Assembly (NCBI GenBank): GCA_004431415.1
Contig: QPMI01000056.1
Location: forward strand, 434,001-498,000
DNA: 64,000 bases
Reading direction: 5' to 3'
Origin: Cyanophora paradoxa
Taxonomy: Eukaryota > Glaucocystophyceae > Cyanophorales > Cyanophoraceae
In this document: positions 11,454 to 22,307 of the stretch, piece by piece
Layout: the number at the start of each line of letters is the position of its first letter
Numbering within the stretch: position 1 is the stretch's first letter
Translations under genes and position numbers: made by a program
The notes under the pieces: generated by a model
What the model was told of the DNA's origin: nothing
Seen by the model: the letters and a program-made list of their open reading frames with translations, nothing else
Databases searched by the model: none

Positions 11454-13426
11454 ATGGCCGACAGAGGTTTGAAGCGCGCGCGTGAGGATGACGTCTCGCC
11501 CGTGGAGAGCTCGTTTAGCACAACAGGATCTTCGTCGGCAGCTGCAGCGAAGGCGGACGGGAGCGCCGATGGAGTGAATCATTTCGCGCGGCTGCCGGAC
11601 GAGCTGGTGCAACGCATTTTCAGCGAGCTCGAGGCGACGGAGGCGTACGAAACGTGCCAGCTCTGGTCGATGGATCGTCGGTTCCGGCAGATCATGCGGG
11701 GCGTGCACTGGAAGGAGCTGCGGCTCCAGCTTCTCGAGGCGGACACTTTCCTGGATTACACGCAGCGGCACACAAAGCAGCTCGCTCGAGCGACAACTCG
11801 CGTTAAGAGTGGATCGCTGGCGGGCTGTCGGCGGCTCGTCGTCGGCGCAGCTTCCGCTTTCCTCGATTCAACGCGCGAGGATTCGCAGGAGGAGGTGGAG
11901 GGGAAGATCGAATCCGTCAACGCTATGACTGGTGCGCTCTCAAGCGCAATCTTCGCGCAGCTGGCCGCCCTGATCGCCGGCTGCGCTTCCTCTTCGCAGA
12001 CGCGCTGGCGGCGCTGTCGGCGGCGCCCGTGCCGCTTGAGGACGTGTGCCTCTCAGGCGACTGGAGGGGCTGGACCGTCCCGCGCGAGGAGGACGTCACC
12101 GTGGAGCTTCCGCCCCTGGACGACGTCGCGCGCTCGTTCCTGGCGGCCCTGCGCCCCGCCCCGCTCCGGTCGCTGCAGCTGGACGACAGAGGCCTCTTCT
12201 CCGCCTTCGTCGCGTCCGCGGCGCCGGGGTGCTTCCCGCTCCTCCGCGAGCTACGGGTCGAGCGCGCTTTTCCCATCTCTGCACAGATTGTGGTTCGCGT
12301 CCGCCCGCCACAGCCGAGCGCTGCCGAGTTCGCGCGCTGACTTCCGTCGTCTGTCGCAGTCGAGGCTGGCGGAGGTCTGGCCCTCAGCGACGAAGATCTC
12401 GTGCTGCGTGTCGAACGGCGTGGCGCTCCGGCAGCTGTCGCGGCTCCCGCTGGAGGAGCTCCGGGTCGCCGTCGACGCGAACGAGGGCCTGGAGGGGGCG
12501 CTCGGGGCCATCGACGCCGACTGCGTCCGCTCGCTGCGGCTGGGCCGCACGAACATGGCGGGGCCCGGCGTCCTGGCCTCCATCCCCCGCCTCCGCAACC
12601 TTGAGGAGCTCTGGATCTCGGTTCGCCTTCCTCGCTCAGATCTCATCTGATCTGATCTGATCTGATCTGATCTGATCTGATCTGACTCCTTCCCCCCGGC
12701 CGCCAGGTCGACCACAGCTCCGGCGAGGCCCTCGCGGGACTCGGCGCCCTCCCGAAGCTCCGCTCCCTTCATCTCTACCTCCAGGTGCGGCCCCTCGCCC
12801 CCAGCCCGGCGCCCCGCCCCGCGCCGGTGCTCGGCCTGACCCGCCCGCCGCGCAGGTCGCTCAGGCCCGAGACCACGGCGCCGGCCTCATGCAGGCGGCT
12901 GCGGCGTGGCTGGCGGCCGCCCCGTCCCTCCAGTCCCTGGATCTGCTGGTAGACGGCCAGCGCTGGTTCGAAGAGCCGGCGGCCCGGGTGCACGTCGCCA
13001 GCCTGGTCGCCCTCCTCCGCGCCGGCCGGTCGGCCCTCCAGAACCTCTCTGTCCACGGCCTCCCCCTCTCAGCCGATGTCTCTCGGGTCCGCCTGCTTTT
13101 CGCGCCGCGTCCCGCCGGCCCGCCCTGACGTGCGCGCGTGTCGCTTCGCGCAGGAGGTGGCCCGGGCTTCCCAGAACTCGAAGCTGAGCGCAGTATCCCT
13201 GTTCCACGCGGGCCTGAAGAAGAAGGAGGGGGTAGAGGCACTTCGCGCCTTCGACGAGCTCTTCCGCATGCCGGAGGGGTACCGCGCCGACCTCCGCGTC
13301 GAGGTTTACGTCACCGTACCCCACTCGCTCTTCGAGCGCGCCATGGGGCACGTCTCCGCCCAGCTCGGGAGGAGGCCCAACCTCCCGCTCTACTTCCGCA
13401 TTAACGACGTGAAAGTCCGCCGCTGA
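11454..13426 (+). CDS. F-box/LRR protein D (intact, 537 aa)
   Basis: Six exons, all frames and splice sites consistent: 11454-11931, 12000-12292, 12360-12620, 12707-12784, 12856-13086 and 13154-13426. The first intron interrupts a codon (phase 1); the others are phase 0. A basic, Ser/Ala-rich N-terminus (MADRGLKRARE) leads to the F-box at about residues 38-80 (HFARLPDELVQRIF). LRR-like segments follow (PLRSLQLDD, LEELRV, LRNLEELWIS, LRSLHLYL, LQSLDLLV). The conserved C-terminal domain begins EVARASQN. F-box proteins bind Skp1 and bring LRR-bound targets to the SCF ubiquitin ligase; the target here is unknown. This is the best copy for defining the family. Confidence 0.88.
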
Positions 13427-13507
13427 TCGTCGACGCTGTGCTGTAATTCATTCGATGCATTCGATTCCAAAATCTAGAACTCAATCCGCAGAAAGCGATA
13501 GCGCTGC

Positions 13508-16180
13508 CTATCGCTTGGGCTTTGAGGCTGCCGCCCCTCCGGATCCCGCGCCGGCGCCGGCGCCGTCCGCCCCCCGCACGTCGATGCCCAGCGCCGCCGC
13601 CCGCTGCGCCCCAGTCAACAAGCGAAGGCATCATGGCATCGAATTAAGGCCCGTGCGCGGCGCGCCTTTGCGACGGCGCGGGCGGAGGCCAGGTCGCCCC
13701 TCTGGACGTGCACCGCCGCCAGCGCGCGGAAGGCCTCCGGGCCCCCGAACTGCCCGCATCGATATCGATCGGGCCGGGCGGGCTCGACTAGGCGGATCGG
13801 ACGCGAGCAAGCGGACCTCTGGGTTAGAGGCGACGCCGGCGTTCTCGAGGGCCGGGAGCAACCGCTGCGCCGAACGCGGTGAGCGGCGAGTGGCGGGCCG
13901 GGCCCGGGGAGGGGCGGGGTGGGGCAGGGGGGGACGCGCCTCGAAGGCTGCACGCGCGTCGTCGAGACGCCCAAGGCAGTGGTAGACCCTCCCCAGGCAG
14001 AAGACGAACGGCAGCGACCTGCCCCGCCCGCTCAGCCGCCTGCAAAGCGACGCGGGCGGCGGGCGGCGGAGGGGCGGACTGCGGATGGCCGTCGCCGACA
14101 GAGGCGCAGAGGGCGCGCTCGGCGGCCTCGAGGCAGGCGACGGCGCGCCGGTCGTCGTGCGCCGGCGACGCCGCGTCGGCGTGCAGCGCGCCAAGCTGCC
14201 CCAGCAGCAGCCCCACCGCCGCGCTCTCCCCCGCCCCGTCCCCCAGCGCCCCCAGTAGGCTCTCCAGCGACCCCTGCCGCCCCCTCGGCGCCGCGCCGCC
14301 CCGGGAGGGGGGTACGGCACCTCCAGGGCGGCCACCGCCGCCTTTGGGTCGCCCCGCGCCGCGAGGGCCGTCTGCGCCGCGTCGGGCGGGGGCGGCGAGG
14401 GGTCTTGAATCACAAATACCTGTGCTCCATGCAGCTTGCTTTGACCGATTTCGGCACCTCCAGGGCGGCCACCGCCGCCTTTGGGTCGCCCCGCGCCGCG
14501 AGGGCCGTCTGCGCCGCGTCGGGCGGGGGCGGCGAGGGGTACGGGCGGGCCCGGGGGGTACCGCGAGGGCGCGTGTCGCCTCGACGACCTCCTCGCTGTC
14601 CGGCGTCTTCTGCGCCCGCAAGTCCGCCAGCGCCCGCTGTGGGGATGAGGGTCAGGCAGGCGGGGTACGCGCAGGCCCGGCGGGGTAGGCGGGGCGCGCC
14701 TGGAGAAGGGGTACAGTCTTGTCGTGGTTCCCCAGGTCGCTGTGCGCTTCCGCCAGGCTTCGCAAGGGGGTACTGAGGGGTGCCGGGGGCTGGGGGGTAC
14801 GGGAGCGTACGCCTGGCAGAGCTCGGGGATGGTGGTATCCCTCTCGATGTCCTCGCCACCCTCCGAGGCGATGAACAGCGCCCGCTGCTCCCAACACCGG
14901 TTGGCAACCGGGTTTGTGGGGGGTACGGGCTTCAGCGCACCTCGAGCAGGGGTACGGCCTTGGCCGCGAAGCCGTGCCGCCGGAGCGTGCCCGCGATCAA
15001 GGCGAGGGACCTGCGGGGGTACCGTGAGGAGGCGGGCGGGGCCGCGGGAGAGTACGCGGACATCGCGAGCTCGGCGCGGTCGGACGCGTCGAGATCGGAG
15101 GCGTCCGCCGCTTCGAGGAACATCGTCGCCGCCCGCTGCGGCGGGTCAGGCCCCTGAGGGGTACATGAGGCCGGCCGGGCTCGCCTTGAGCATGCGCTCG
15201 CCTTCGGCGCGGCGGCCGCGCTCGAGGTAGATGTCGCCCAGCTCGTGCAAGCACCAGGGCACCGTCTCGTCGTCCGGCGCGTCCTTCCCGCTCGCCACGC
15301 ACGCTGCCAGGCACGCCTGCGCGCGCTCTGTCGGCCGGAGCACCCGCGGCCTGCGCGGGCGCCGGCGCGCGCCTCGAAGATCGGCTGCGCCTTGTCCAGG
15401 TCCCGCCGCTGCATGTACGCGTCGCCCAGCGCGCTCATCGTCGCCAGCGTCTGCGCGCGCCCCGCCGTCGGCCCCGCGCGCGGCGGCGGGCGGCGGGTAG
15501 CGCACGATCTGGTGGCGGGGCCCAAACTCCCGCGTCGCGACGTCCACCGCGAGCTGCCGGGCGCCGGCGCCGGCGCGTCGGGCGGCGCGCGCGGCGGCGG
15601 GCGGCGCGCGGGGGCGCGGGGCCGGACCTTGAGGCGCGCCTCGGCCTCGGGAGAGGCGTCGTCCTCGAGCAGCTCCCGCGCCTGCGTCGTGAGCCGCACC
15701 ACCTTCTCCATGACCGCCGGGTCCGGCCCCCGCTCCCGCTCCCGCTCCCGGCGCTGCGCCTTGTCCGCGCTGCGCCCTTTGATCTTCTGCACCAGCCGCT
15801 TCCCCGTGTACCACCGTCGCTGCGGGAGGGTGCAAGGCCGCGCCGGGCGCTGAGCGGCCGCCTGGATCGGCGGATGGGCGGCCGAGGCAAGCCGTGCTGC
15901 GCGCTGCGACTGGCTCCGGGCGATCGCTGTGGCTATGCAGTCACGCGTAATCGTCGCCGAACCACAGCTGATCGCGCCCGTTGGCCGGGCAAGGGTAGCG
16001 CTGACGTCGATCGCCGCCCCCCGAAGCGCCGTAGCGGCAGCGCGTCCCCAGACGGCGTGTGACACTATGACACCCTGCGGCGCGTGCGCGTACGCGTTGG
16101 AACGGCCGGCGAACAGCTGCGGGCGGCGTAGTTGGGCACGGGAGCGACGCGGCCCGCACCTGCCTCCGGAGCGCCAGCAT
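13508..16180 (-). CDS. TPR-repeat protein T2 (16-exon family, probably damaged)
   Basis: A leader beginning MLALRRQVRAASLPCP (16180) is shared with T5. After it comes the presequence-like LPQRRWYTGKR, a basic RERERER stretch and KVVRLTTQARELLEDDASPE. One-to-one with T0, short exons each encode a helical pair, for example LGDAYMQRRDLDKAQPIFE, CLHELGDIYLERGRRAEGE, TLRRHGFAAKAVPLLE, AEAHSDLGNHDKTVPLLQ and AAVHVQRGDLASARAVAK. The last exon ends ASKPKR with stop at 13508. Several introns use GC donors. The family resembles kinesin-light-chain-like or TTC19-like TPR proteins and is probably mitochondrial; both are inferences. Problems: the leader frame is broken by one base near 15946, and one 51-nt exon is duplicated. 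It is divergent from F-box gene E, 216 bp away. Confidence 0.7.
14316..14540 (-). repeat. Duplicated 51-nt TPR exon at duplication border
   Basis: The exon for TALAARGDPKAAVAALE appears at 14371-14321 and again, unchanged, at 14508-14458, with its splice sites (about 87 bp duplicated). Between the two lies a 50-bp piece (14404-14453) identical to the spacer at 4693-4742. This is the right border of the 4.74 kb duplication. Confidence 0.9.
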
Positions 16181-16263
16181 CGCACGATATCCTAAACCAG
16201 CGTACTACGCGTTGGAATGAGCTGTGTGCGCGCGGCTCAACCTCGCTTTTTTTCGAGAAGAAC

Positions 16264-16283
16264 GGGGGTAGAGCTCCATCGAA
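16264..16283 (+). promoter_or_regulatory. Conserved element in F-box E / TPR T2 divergent promoter
   Basis: GGGGGTAGAGCTCCATCGAA lies between the divergent starts at 16180 and 16397. Its surroundings (T-run, CGAGAAGAAC before it, CGCAG after it) are almost identical to the reverse complement of the gene H promoter at 32700-32755. Confidence 0.6.
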
Positions 16284-16396
16284 CCGCAGTCCCTACAGCG
16301 CGTCGTGCTGCAGTCGTAGTACGGATCGCGCCAGTGTTTCAGCTTAGACGAGTAATCTGAAGCGGTCAAAGCGGTCGCCGAGCGTGAGCTCTTCGA

Positions 16397-18360
16397 ATGT
16401 CTGAACGAACAGCAAAGCGCGCGCGTGCGGAGGAGGCGTCGGTCCCGGCGAGCTCGTCTAGCAGCACTTCGGCAGCGGCAGCGAAGGCGTGCGCGAGCGG
16501 CGAGGGCGTGAATCATTTCGCGCGGCTGCCGGACGAGCTGGTGCGGCGCATCTTCGGCGAGCTCGAGGCGACGGAGGCGTACGAGACGTGCCAGCTCTGG
16601 TCGTTGGATCGTCGATTCCGGCAGATCATGCGGGGCGTGCACTGGCCGCAGCTGCGGGTCGAGCCCTGTCGGGAGCCGACGGCTGAAGATTCTCTGGCAA
16701 TCTGCACGGCGGAGTACAGGAAGCGCGTGGAGCGAGTCACAGCCCGTGTCCAAAGCGGCGCACTGGCGGGCTGTCGGCGGCTCGTCGTCGGCCCAGCGTT
16801 GGCGGGAGGGCACGCAGCCGTGGGCTCGAAGGAGAGCGTGGAGGCGTGCATCCGTTCGACAGTTGCGATGGCAAGTGAGCCTTCAATCGCGCCCTTCTTG
16901 ACCGGAGGCCGCTCTGACGCTCGCTCTCCGTGCCGTCGTCGCAGAAATGCTGGGGGCCTTGTCGGTCGCGCCCGCGCGGCTTGAAGACGTCTGCTTCTCA
17001 GCCCACTGGATGGGCTGGCCGTGGCCTTCGAGACAGAGTAAGCTGGGCATCGACAAGCCACAAGCCCTGGATGACGTCGTGGGCGCCTTCCTGACGGCGC
17101 TGCGCCCCGCCCCACTGCGAGCGCTGCGGCTGGAAGATTTCTCCATCTTCTGGTCCTTCACTAGAGTTGCAGCCATGGGGTGCCTACCGAACCTCCAGGA
17201 GCTCAGTTTCGAGCAGACCTACCTGACGAACGTTACGAAGGAGACTACGGTTCGCATTCTCTCGCCGCATCCCGCTTCTCTAGAAGCCATCCTCCTGACC
17301 GCCCTGCTGCGATGCAGTCGAAGCTCGTGAAGCTCTGGTCGGGCCTGAAGAAAATCGCGTGCAACGTGAAGGACGGGGAGGCGCTGCGGGTGCTCTCTCA
17401 GCTCCCGCTGGAGGAGCTGCGGGCCACCGCCTACTCGTGCGCCGGCGTGGAAGAGGCGCTGGAGGCCTTCAAGACCGACTCCGTCCGGGCGCTGCACCTG
17501 CCCTCGCACGCCGGCGTGAAGCTCCCGGCCGCCCCGCGCCTCCTCGCCTCGCTCCTTCGCCTCCGTAACCTCGAGGAGCTCTCGATCGCGGTTCGCTTTC
17601 CCACCAGATTCCCTTCTTTCGGCCGCTCTGACCCGGGGCCGTTCTCTCGGCAGGTCGACAACGGCTCCGGCGAGGCCCTCGCGGGCCTCGGCGCCCTCCA
17701 GAAGCTGCGCTCCCTGAGGCTTCTCCTGATGGCTCGCCCCGCTCTTCTTTCTATGTGCACTTCATCCTCTCAACCCTCCCTCAGATTTGCGGGGACGCTC
17801 CCGCAGGCGACGTGGGCCTTCTGCGGGCCGCCGCGGCGGGTCTGGAGGCCCTCCCCCGCCTCGATTCGCTCTACCTGCAGATCGCCGGGCTAGACAGCCA
17901 TGTGGGGGCGCCTCCCGGGCCGGAACCGGGAGACCTCGCCTCCCTGATCCGCGCGGGCCGCCCGAGCCTGCGGGAGCTGAAGGTCTGGGCGCGTACCCCG
18001 GCCTCGACAGAGCTCCTCGGGGTCCGACCCGCCCCTGCGCCGCCGCCCCTTTATCTTCCTTTCTGATCCCGCCCGGGCCCGCAGGAGGTCGCGCGGGCCG
18101 GCCCCAAGCTGGAGGAGGTCCGGCTCTGCCAGAGCGCCGACGGCGTCGACGAGCTGGGCGTCTACAGCGAGCTGCTCGGGATGCCCGCGGCCGACGCGCG
18201 CGCCCCCGGTTTCAACGTGCATGTCGTGCTCTTTATCCCGGAGCCGATTCACAGGCAGGTGCTCGCGATTCTCCGCGGCTACTTGAAGGGTAGGAAGCTT
18301 CCCGTTCGCTTCGATATTCGTACCGAAGCTGAAGCCTTAGAAGTACTCGAGCTCCACTAA
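16397..18360 (+). CDS. F-box/LRR protein E (intact, 548 aa)
   Basis: Exons 16397-16874, 16945-17249, 17318-17590, 17654-17731, 17785-18021 and 18085-18360 join in frame with the family's phases. Intron 4 (17732-17784) has a GC donor (ATG|GCTCGC) where paralogues have GT. The N-terminus is MSERTAKRARAEE; the F-box is at about residues 38-80 (HFARLPDELVRRIFGELEA), followed by LRR-like segments and the EVARAGPKLEEV C-terminal domain. Predicted SCF substrate receptor; target unknown. It shares a short divergent promoter with TPR gene T2. Confidence 0.88.
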
Positions 18361-19639
18361 TCTAGCTATAGCTATCTGCTGACTGACTTCCGGCTAGCTA
18401 GCTCGAGACGGGGAGGTCACCGTGGTCACATATACATTCAATTTAATACGCGGCTCGGCGCCGCGGCGGGGCGGGGCGAGGGGAGGGGAGTCGGGGTGCG
18501 GGGGCTGGGGCGGGGTGGGCATCCTCGGGGCGGTGCCGCATTAGCCGCTCAGGGGTGCGGGGGAAGGGAGCACAGGGGCGCCTGAAGGTGTCACATTCGG
18601 ATCGCGCCGTAACCCTACGCGGTCCGCCGAGCCCGATACCCTGGTAGAGCTCTCCGCCAGCTTTCGAACGACCCCCATATTGCGATGGAAGGGGGGGTAC
18701 ACAAACACGAGTTGGCCGAGGGTCAGCTCCTTCCCTCCGCCCCTGCTCCCTGCGCCGGTCTCAGAACCGGATAGAGCTCTCCGCCAGCTTTCGAATGACC
18801 TCCATATTGCGGGGGCCGGGAGGGGGGTACACGCACCAGTTCCGCCGGGTCCGGTCCCTCGTTCGAAAGGTCCGCGCCGGACGCTGAGAAAGGTTCTGCG
18901 CGTTCACAAGTGAGCTCGCCAGTGCACGAGCCGGCGCTGCACGCACGCGCAGCTACAGTCTACAGCTGCAGCGCTCACGTACGCGGCTGGCAGCACCACC
19001 AATTCTGCGCGGCGATCGCGCGAGCGTTCACGTTCGGTCGGCAGCCGCTGAGAAAAAGATGGGGGATCCTGTCGTCGTGGCCTGGACCGTTGAACCGCGT
19101 TCGGTCGAAGCTACGGGCGGTTCGCAAGGAAGGCAGGCGGTCGAATTCAGCACGTGATATTCACCGCGCGAGGCGCAACGAATCAGCCTACGCGAGCCCT
19201 GCAGCGCGGCGCACAGCCCGATCGAGCCCGCATGCATCTCGAGCTCGCGTCCTGTGCCGCGACGGGGTGTGTTAGGCACTGTTAGCCTAGTAGTAAGCGC
19301 AAGAAATGTTCGGCACGCAAAGCTCACGCGGGCTCGATGTGCGATGCGTGGCGCTTGTGCGATACGGTGTTGGAGTGCTCGGCTTAGCAGCGCTGACCAA
19401 CGCATTGCGTAGGAACACGATAAGCTTTAAGAAAGCTGCGTGTTGGGCCGCATGCTCGTCAATATCGTACCCCAGCCTAGCAGCGCTTTCTTGTTCGGCG
19501 GACAGCTGCACCAGCACGATCGGTCTCATAGCGCTCAGAAGACCGGCAATGCTCGCTATACACAGACAGGTGCCGCCGCGCCGCTTCGAATCCCTACCTC
19601 GCCGCCCTGCGCTCCCTGACCGATACGCGCCCGCCGCGG
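18361..19639. other. Spacer with two copies of a 45-bp relic
   Basis: No convincing gene. The string TAGAGCTCTCCGCCAGCTTT, continuing TCGAAnGACCnCCATATTGCG, occurs at about 18643-18687 and again at about 18770-18815. It begins with part of the F-box promoter element, so it may be a decayed promoter. The GC-rich part at 18440-18560 is low complexity. Confidence 0.55.
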
Positions 19640-22186
19640 ATGCAGGTCATGTCGCCGACGCTGGGGGGACGCGCTCTCGCGGCGGTACGCGAGGCCGCCT
19701 GCGCGGCGGGCCGTGCACGCGCAGCTCCCCTCGGGAGCCCCGCCTGCAGCCGGGACGTCGCTACGCTGAGCTTTTCGACTTCAAGCGAAGCGCGGATTCG
19801 GTTCCCCCAACGGACGCCAGCAGAGGCCGGGGCGCTCGCCCAGCACAGCGCTCTCCCGCCGCCCAGCCGCGTCTTGGGCGCCGGCGCAGCCATCTCGGGG
19901 CAGCGGCAGGCCCTACGGCCGCTAGATCAGCCGCGTAGGCGATACTCTTCGGCCGGCACCGCGTCGCAGGCGATGGGCGTGAGCGCCGAGGACGGCTGGG
20001 CGGAGTCCGGGGCGGTCGAGGACCTCCTGAAGCGGGCGATGACGACAGCGCAGGCCGGCGACCTCGCTGAGGCGGAGGGACACATGCAGGCGCGCTGGCT
20101 TGCGTCCGGCCGCACGCGCGTGCGCGCCCGCTCACCGCCGCTGCCTCCCGCGCAGGCCGCGCTCGACCTGACGAAGCGGACGCTGGGCGCGAGCCACCGA
20201 AACGTGAGGCCGCCCCGCCGCTTTTCTAAGCCGCGGGCTGCCCTTAGCAAGGTTTCCGTACCCCGGCAGACGCTGGCGATCACGTGCAGCCTCGCGAGTC
20301 TGTGGAGGCGGAAAGGGGACGCGGATCGGGCTCGCGCCCTGTTCGAGGCGCGCCCCGCCCCGCCCGCCCGTCCGCCCCCGCGCCTCTGACCAGAGGAGGG
20401 TACAGAGCGCGGTGGAGGCGTGTGGTACCCCCGGCCCCGGGGACGACCTGGGGGGTCGGGCCGCCCTGGAGATCGCTAGCATTCACCTCTTCGGGAACCG
20501 CCGCGAGGACGCCGAGCGCTCGATCGAGGTACCCCCTCCCTCCCATCCACCCCTCCCCAAATCGCCGACGCCGAGGGGGGGTAGCGTGCCGTGGAGCTCT
20601 TCGGGCGTTCCGCGGGCCCAAGCGACGTCCGGCTCGCCGAGTGCGCCCCTACCCCCCCCCCTACCCCGAAGCTTCGTGTATCCCCCGACGCTCTCCTCAG
20701 GGCCCTGCTCGTCTGCGCACAGATGCTGCGGCACTGCGGCGCCCGGGCAAAAGCGGTACCCCTCGTCGAGGCGAGCCCGCCGGCCGCTCCCGCCGCGCCC
20801 CTCCGACGCGCCCGCGCAGAGGGCTCTGGAGGTGTACACCGTTAGTCGCGGGCCCGTCAGCCCGGAGGCGGCCCGCGCTCTCTCCAGGCGAGCGTACCCC
20901 CTTGGCCCCGCCCCGCGTACCCCCGCCCCTCTCAGTCCGCCGCAGCCTGGGTACCGATCTGGCGGAGCTCGGGGAAACCGAGCGCGCCCTACCCATCCTC
21001 GAGGTGCGCTGGCCTGTACCCCGTCTACCCGCTCCGCTTCGCTGACCTGGGGGTAGAGGGCGCTGGGGACCCACGCGGGGGCGCTGGCGGCGGGCGGCGA
21101 GCAGAGGGACTACAGCGTCACCGTCACCGTCCTCGCCGTGCGCGTACCCCCCTTCTCCTCCCCCGCCCCGTCCCTTACGAGCCGCGGGGGGCGCAGGCGC
21201 TTCACATGAAGCGCGGCGACGCCGAGGCTGCCGCCGGGCTCCTGGAGGTCCGTACCCCCCTCTCTCCCCCCCCCCTCCATATTCGGGATCGAATCCTCCC
21301 GCAGCGGTCCCTGGAGGATATTCGAAAGGCGCTGGGCCCAGCGGCGGAGACGAGCGAGCCCCTGGGGGTACTCGTGGGCCAGCTGGGGGTACTGCGCGCC
21401 AGCGTCGACCCCGCCTCGCCCCTCCACGACCCCGCCAGCGCCCTCGCCTGCCTCGAGGTGCCCTGTAGCCCCCTCCCCGCGGCCCTTGGGCTCCTCTTAC
21501 CCCCCGCCCCGCGCAGGCCGCCGACCGCGCGCTGAGCGCCGCCCGCGGGGCCGAGCACCCGGCGTGCGCCCGTACCCCCCGCGCCCCCTCCCCGTCCTCC
21601 AAACCTGCGCAGGCGGCCGCCGGGCGTCCCGTACCGCTTCACGCTGGCGCGCCTGTACCTCTCCCAGGGCCGCCACGACGACGCCCGCGCCGTCCTCCAG
21701 GTCCGCCCGCCCGCCCGCTCCGCCGCTGCCCCCGCGTCGTTTGATCACGTACCCCCGCAGCGCATGGCGCCCGTGCTCGACCACATGCCCGAGGCCCAAA
21801 AGGGGGTACGTGCGCGCATGCACGCCACGCCTCCGCTCCCTCGCGGGCCCCCGGCGGCGTGCCGAGCCGAGCCGATCTCGGGCTGGGCAGGGGCCGCTGG
21901 CGGGCCTGGCGGGCGGGGCGTTCCGGCTGCTGGCGGCCCTGCACCTCCAGCGCGGCGACGAGGCCGCCGCCGCCTCCGCCCTGATGGTCCGCCCGCCCGC
22001 CCCCAGCCGGCGCCCGCCCGCGGCCCGCCGCTCCCCGCTCCCTTCGGGCCTCACGCGGGGCGCCGCTCCCCTCTCCCTTAAGCTTCGGGCCTGACGCGGG
22101 GCGGCCGCGCGCGGGCGCAGCGCGCGAAGGCGCGGGAGGCGGACCCCGGCCCCGACGCGGGCGCTGGCGCCAGCGGGTCGAATTGA
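19640..22186 (+). CDS. Mitochondrion-targeted TPR protein T0 (most complete copy)
   Basis: From the ATG at 19640 the N-terminus is basic and Ala/Arg-rich. It contains RRRYSSAG (about residue 106), a typical mitochondrial presequence cleavage context. A longer list of short exons follows, each with one TPR-like helical pair: LASLWRRKGDADRARALFE, IASIHLFGNRREDAERSIE, QMLRHCGARAKAVPLVE, LAELGETERALPILE, ALHMKRGDAEAAAGLLE, LVGQLGVLRAS, FTLARLYLSQGRHDDARA and LLAALHLQRGDEAAAA. The last exon ends AGASGSN with stop at 22184. All 16 exons match T2 in order. Donors are GTG, GTAC or GC. The junction after VRLAEC (about 20645) has no good donor, so one error or an odd intron may exist there. It converges on F-box gene F. 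Role unknown; possibly an organelle assembly or scaffold TPR protein. Confidence 0.72.
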
Positions 22187-22307
22187 AGGCGCTGGCGGCG
22201 GATCCGGAGCATGTGGCCCAGGGTGCCCTCCCCGCCTCAAGCTACTAGGCTAGTCAGCCGAAATTACATGTTCGAATTCGAAGCAAAGTTCAAGAAAAGA
22301 GGGAGTG

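Larger units (their letters stand above)
9701..14453 (+). repeat. Right copy of 4.74 kb segmental duplication
   Basis: It matches 1-4743 and contains most of F-box gene C, all of gene D and the 3' part of TPR gene T2. Its right border falls inside T2, where it creates an exon duplication. Its left border cannot be seen because the other copy runs off the window. Confidence 0.93.

Noticed and set aside
11454-12650. 398-codon uninterrupted frame in F-box gene D
   Set aside because: After 11932 it leaves the family frame and becomes Arg/Ser-rich; the GT-AG intron 11932-11999 restores the conserved LRR exon.
13508-22186. Naming the TPR family TTC19 or kinesin light chain
   Set aside because: TPR helices and a mitochondrial-type leader agree, but no diagnostic string was found; left as a resemblance only.
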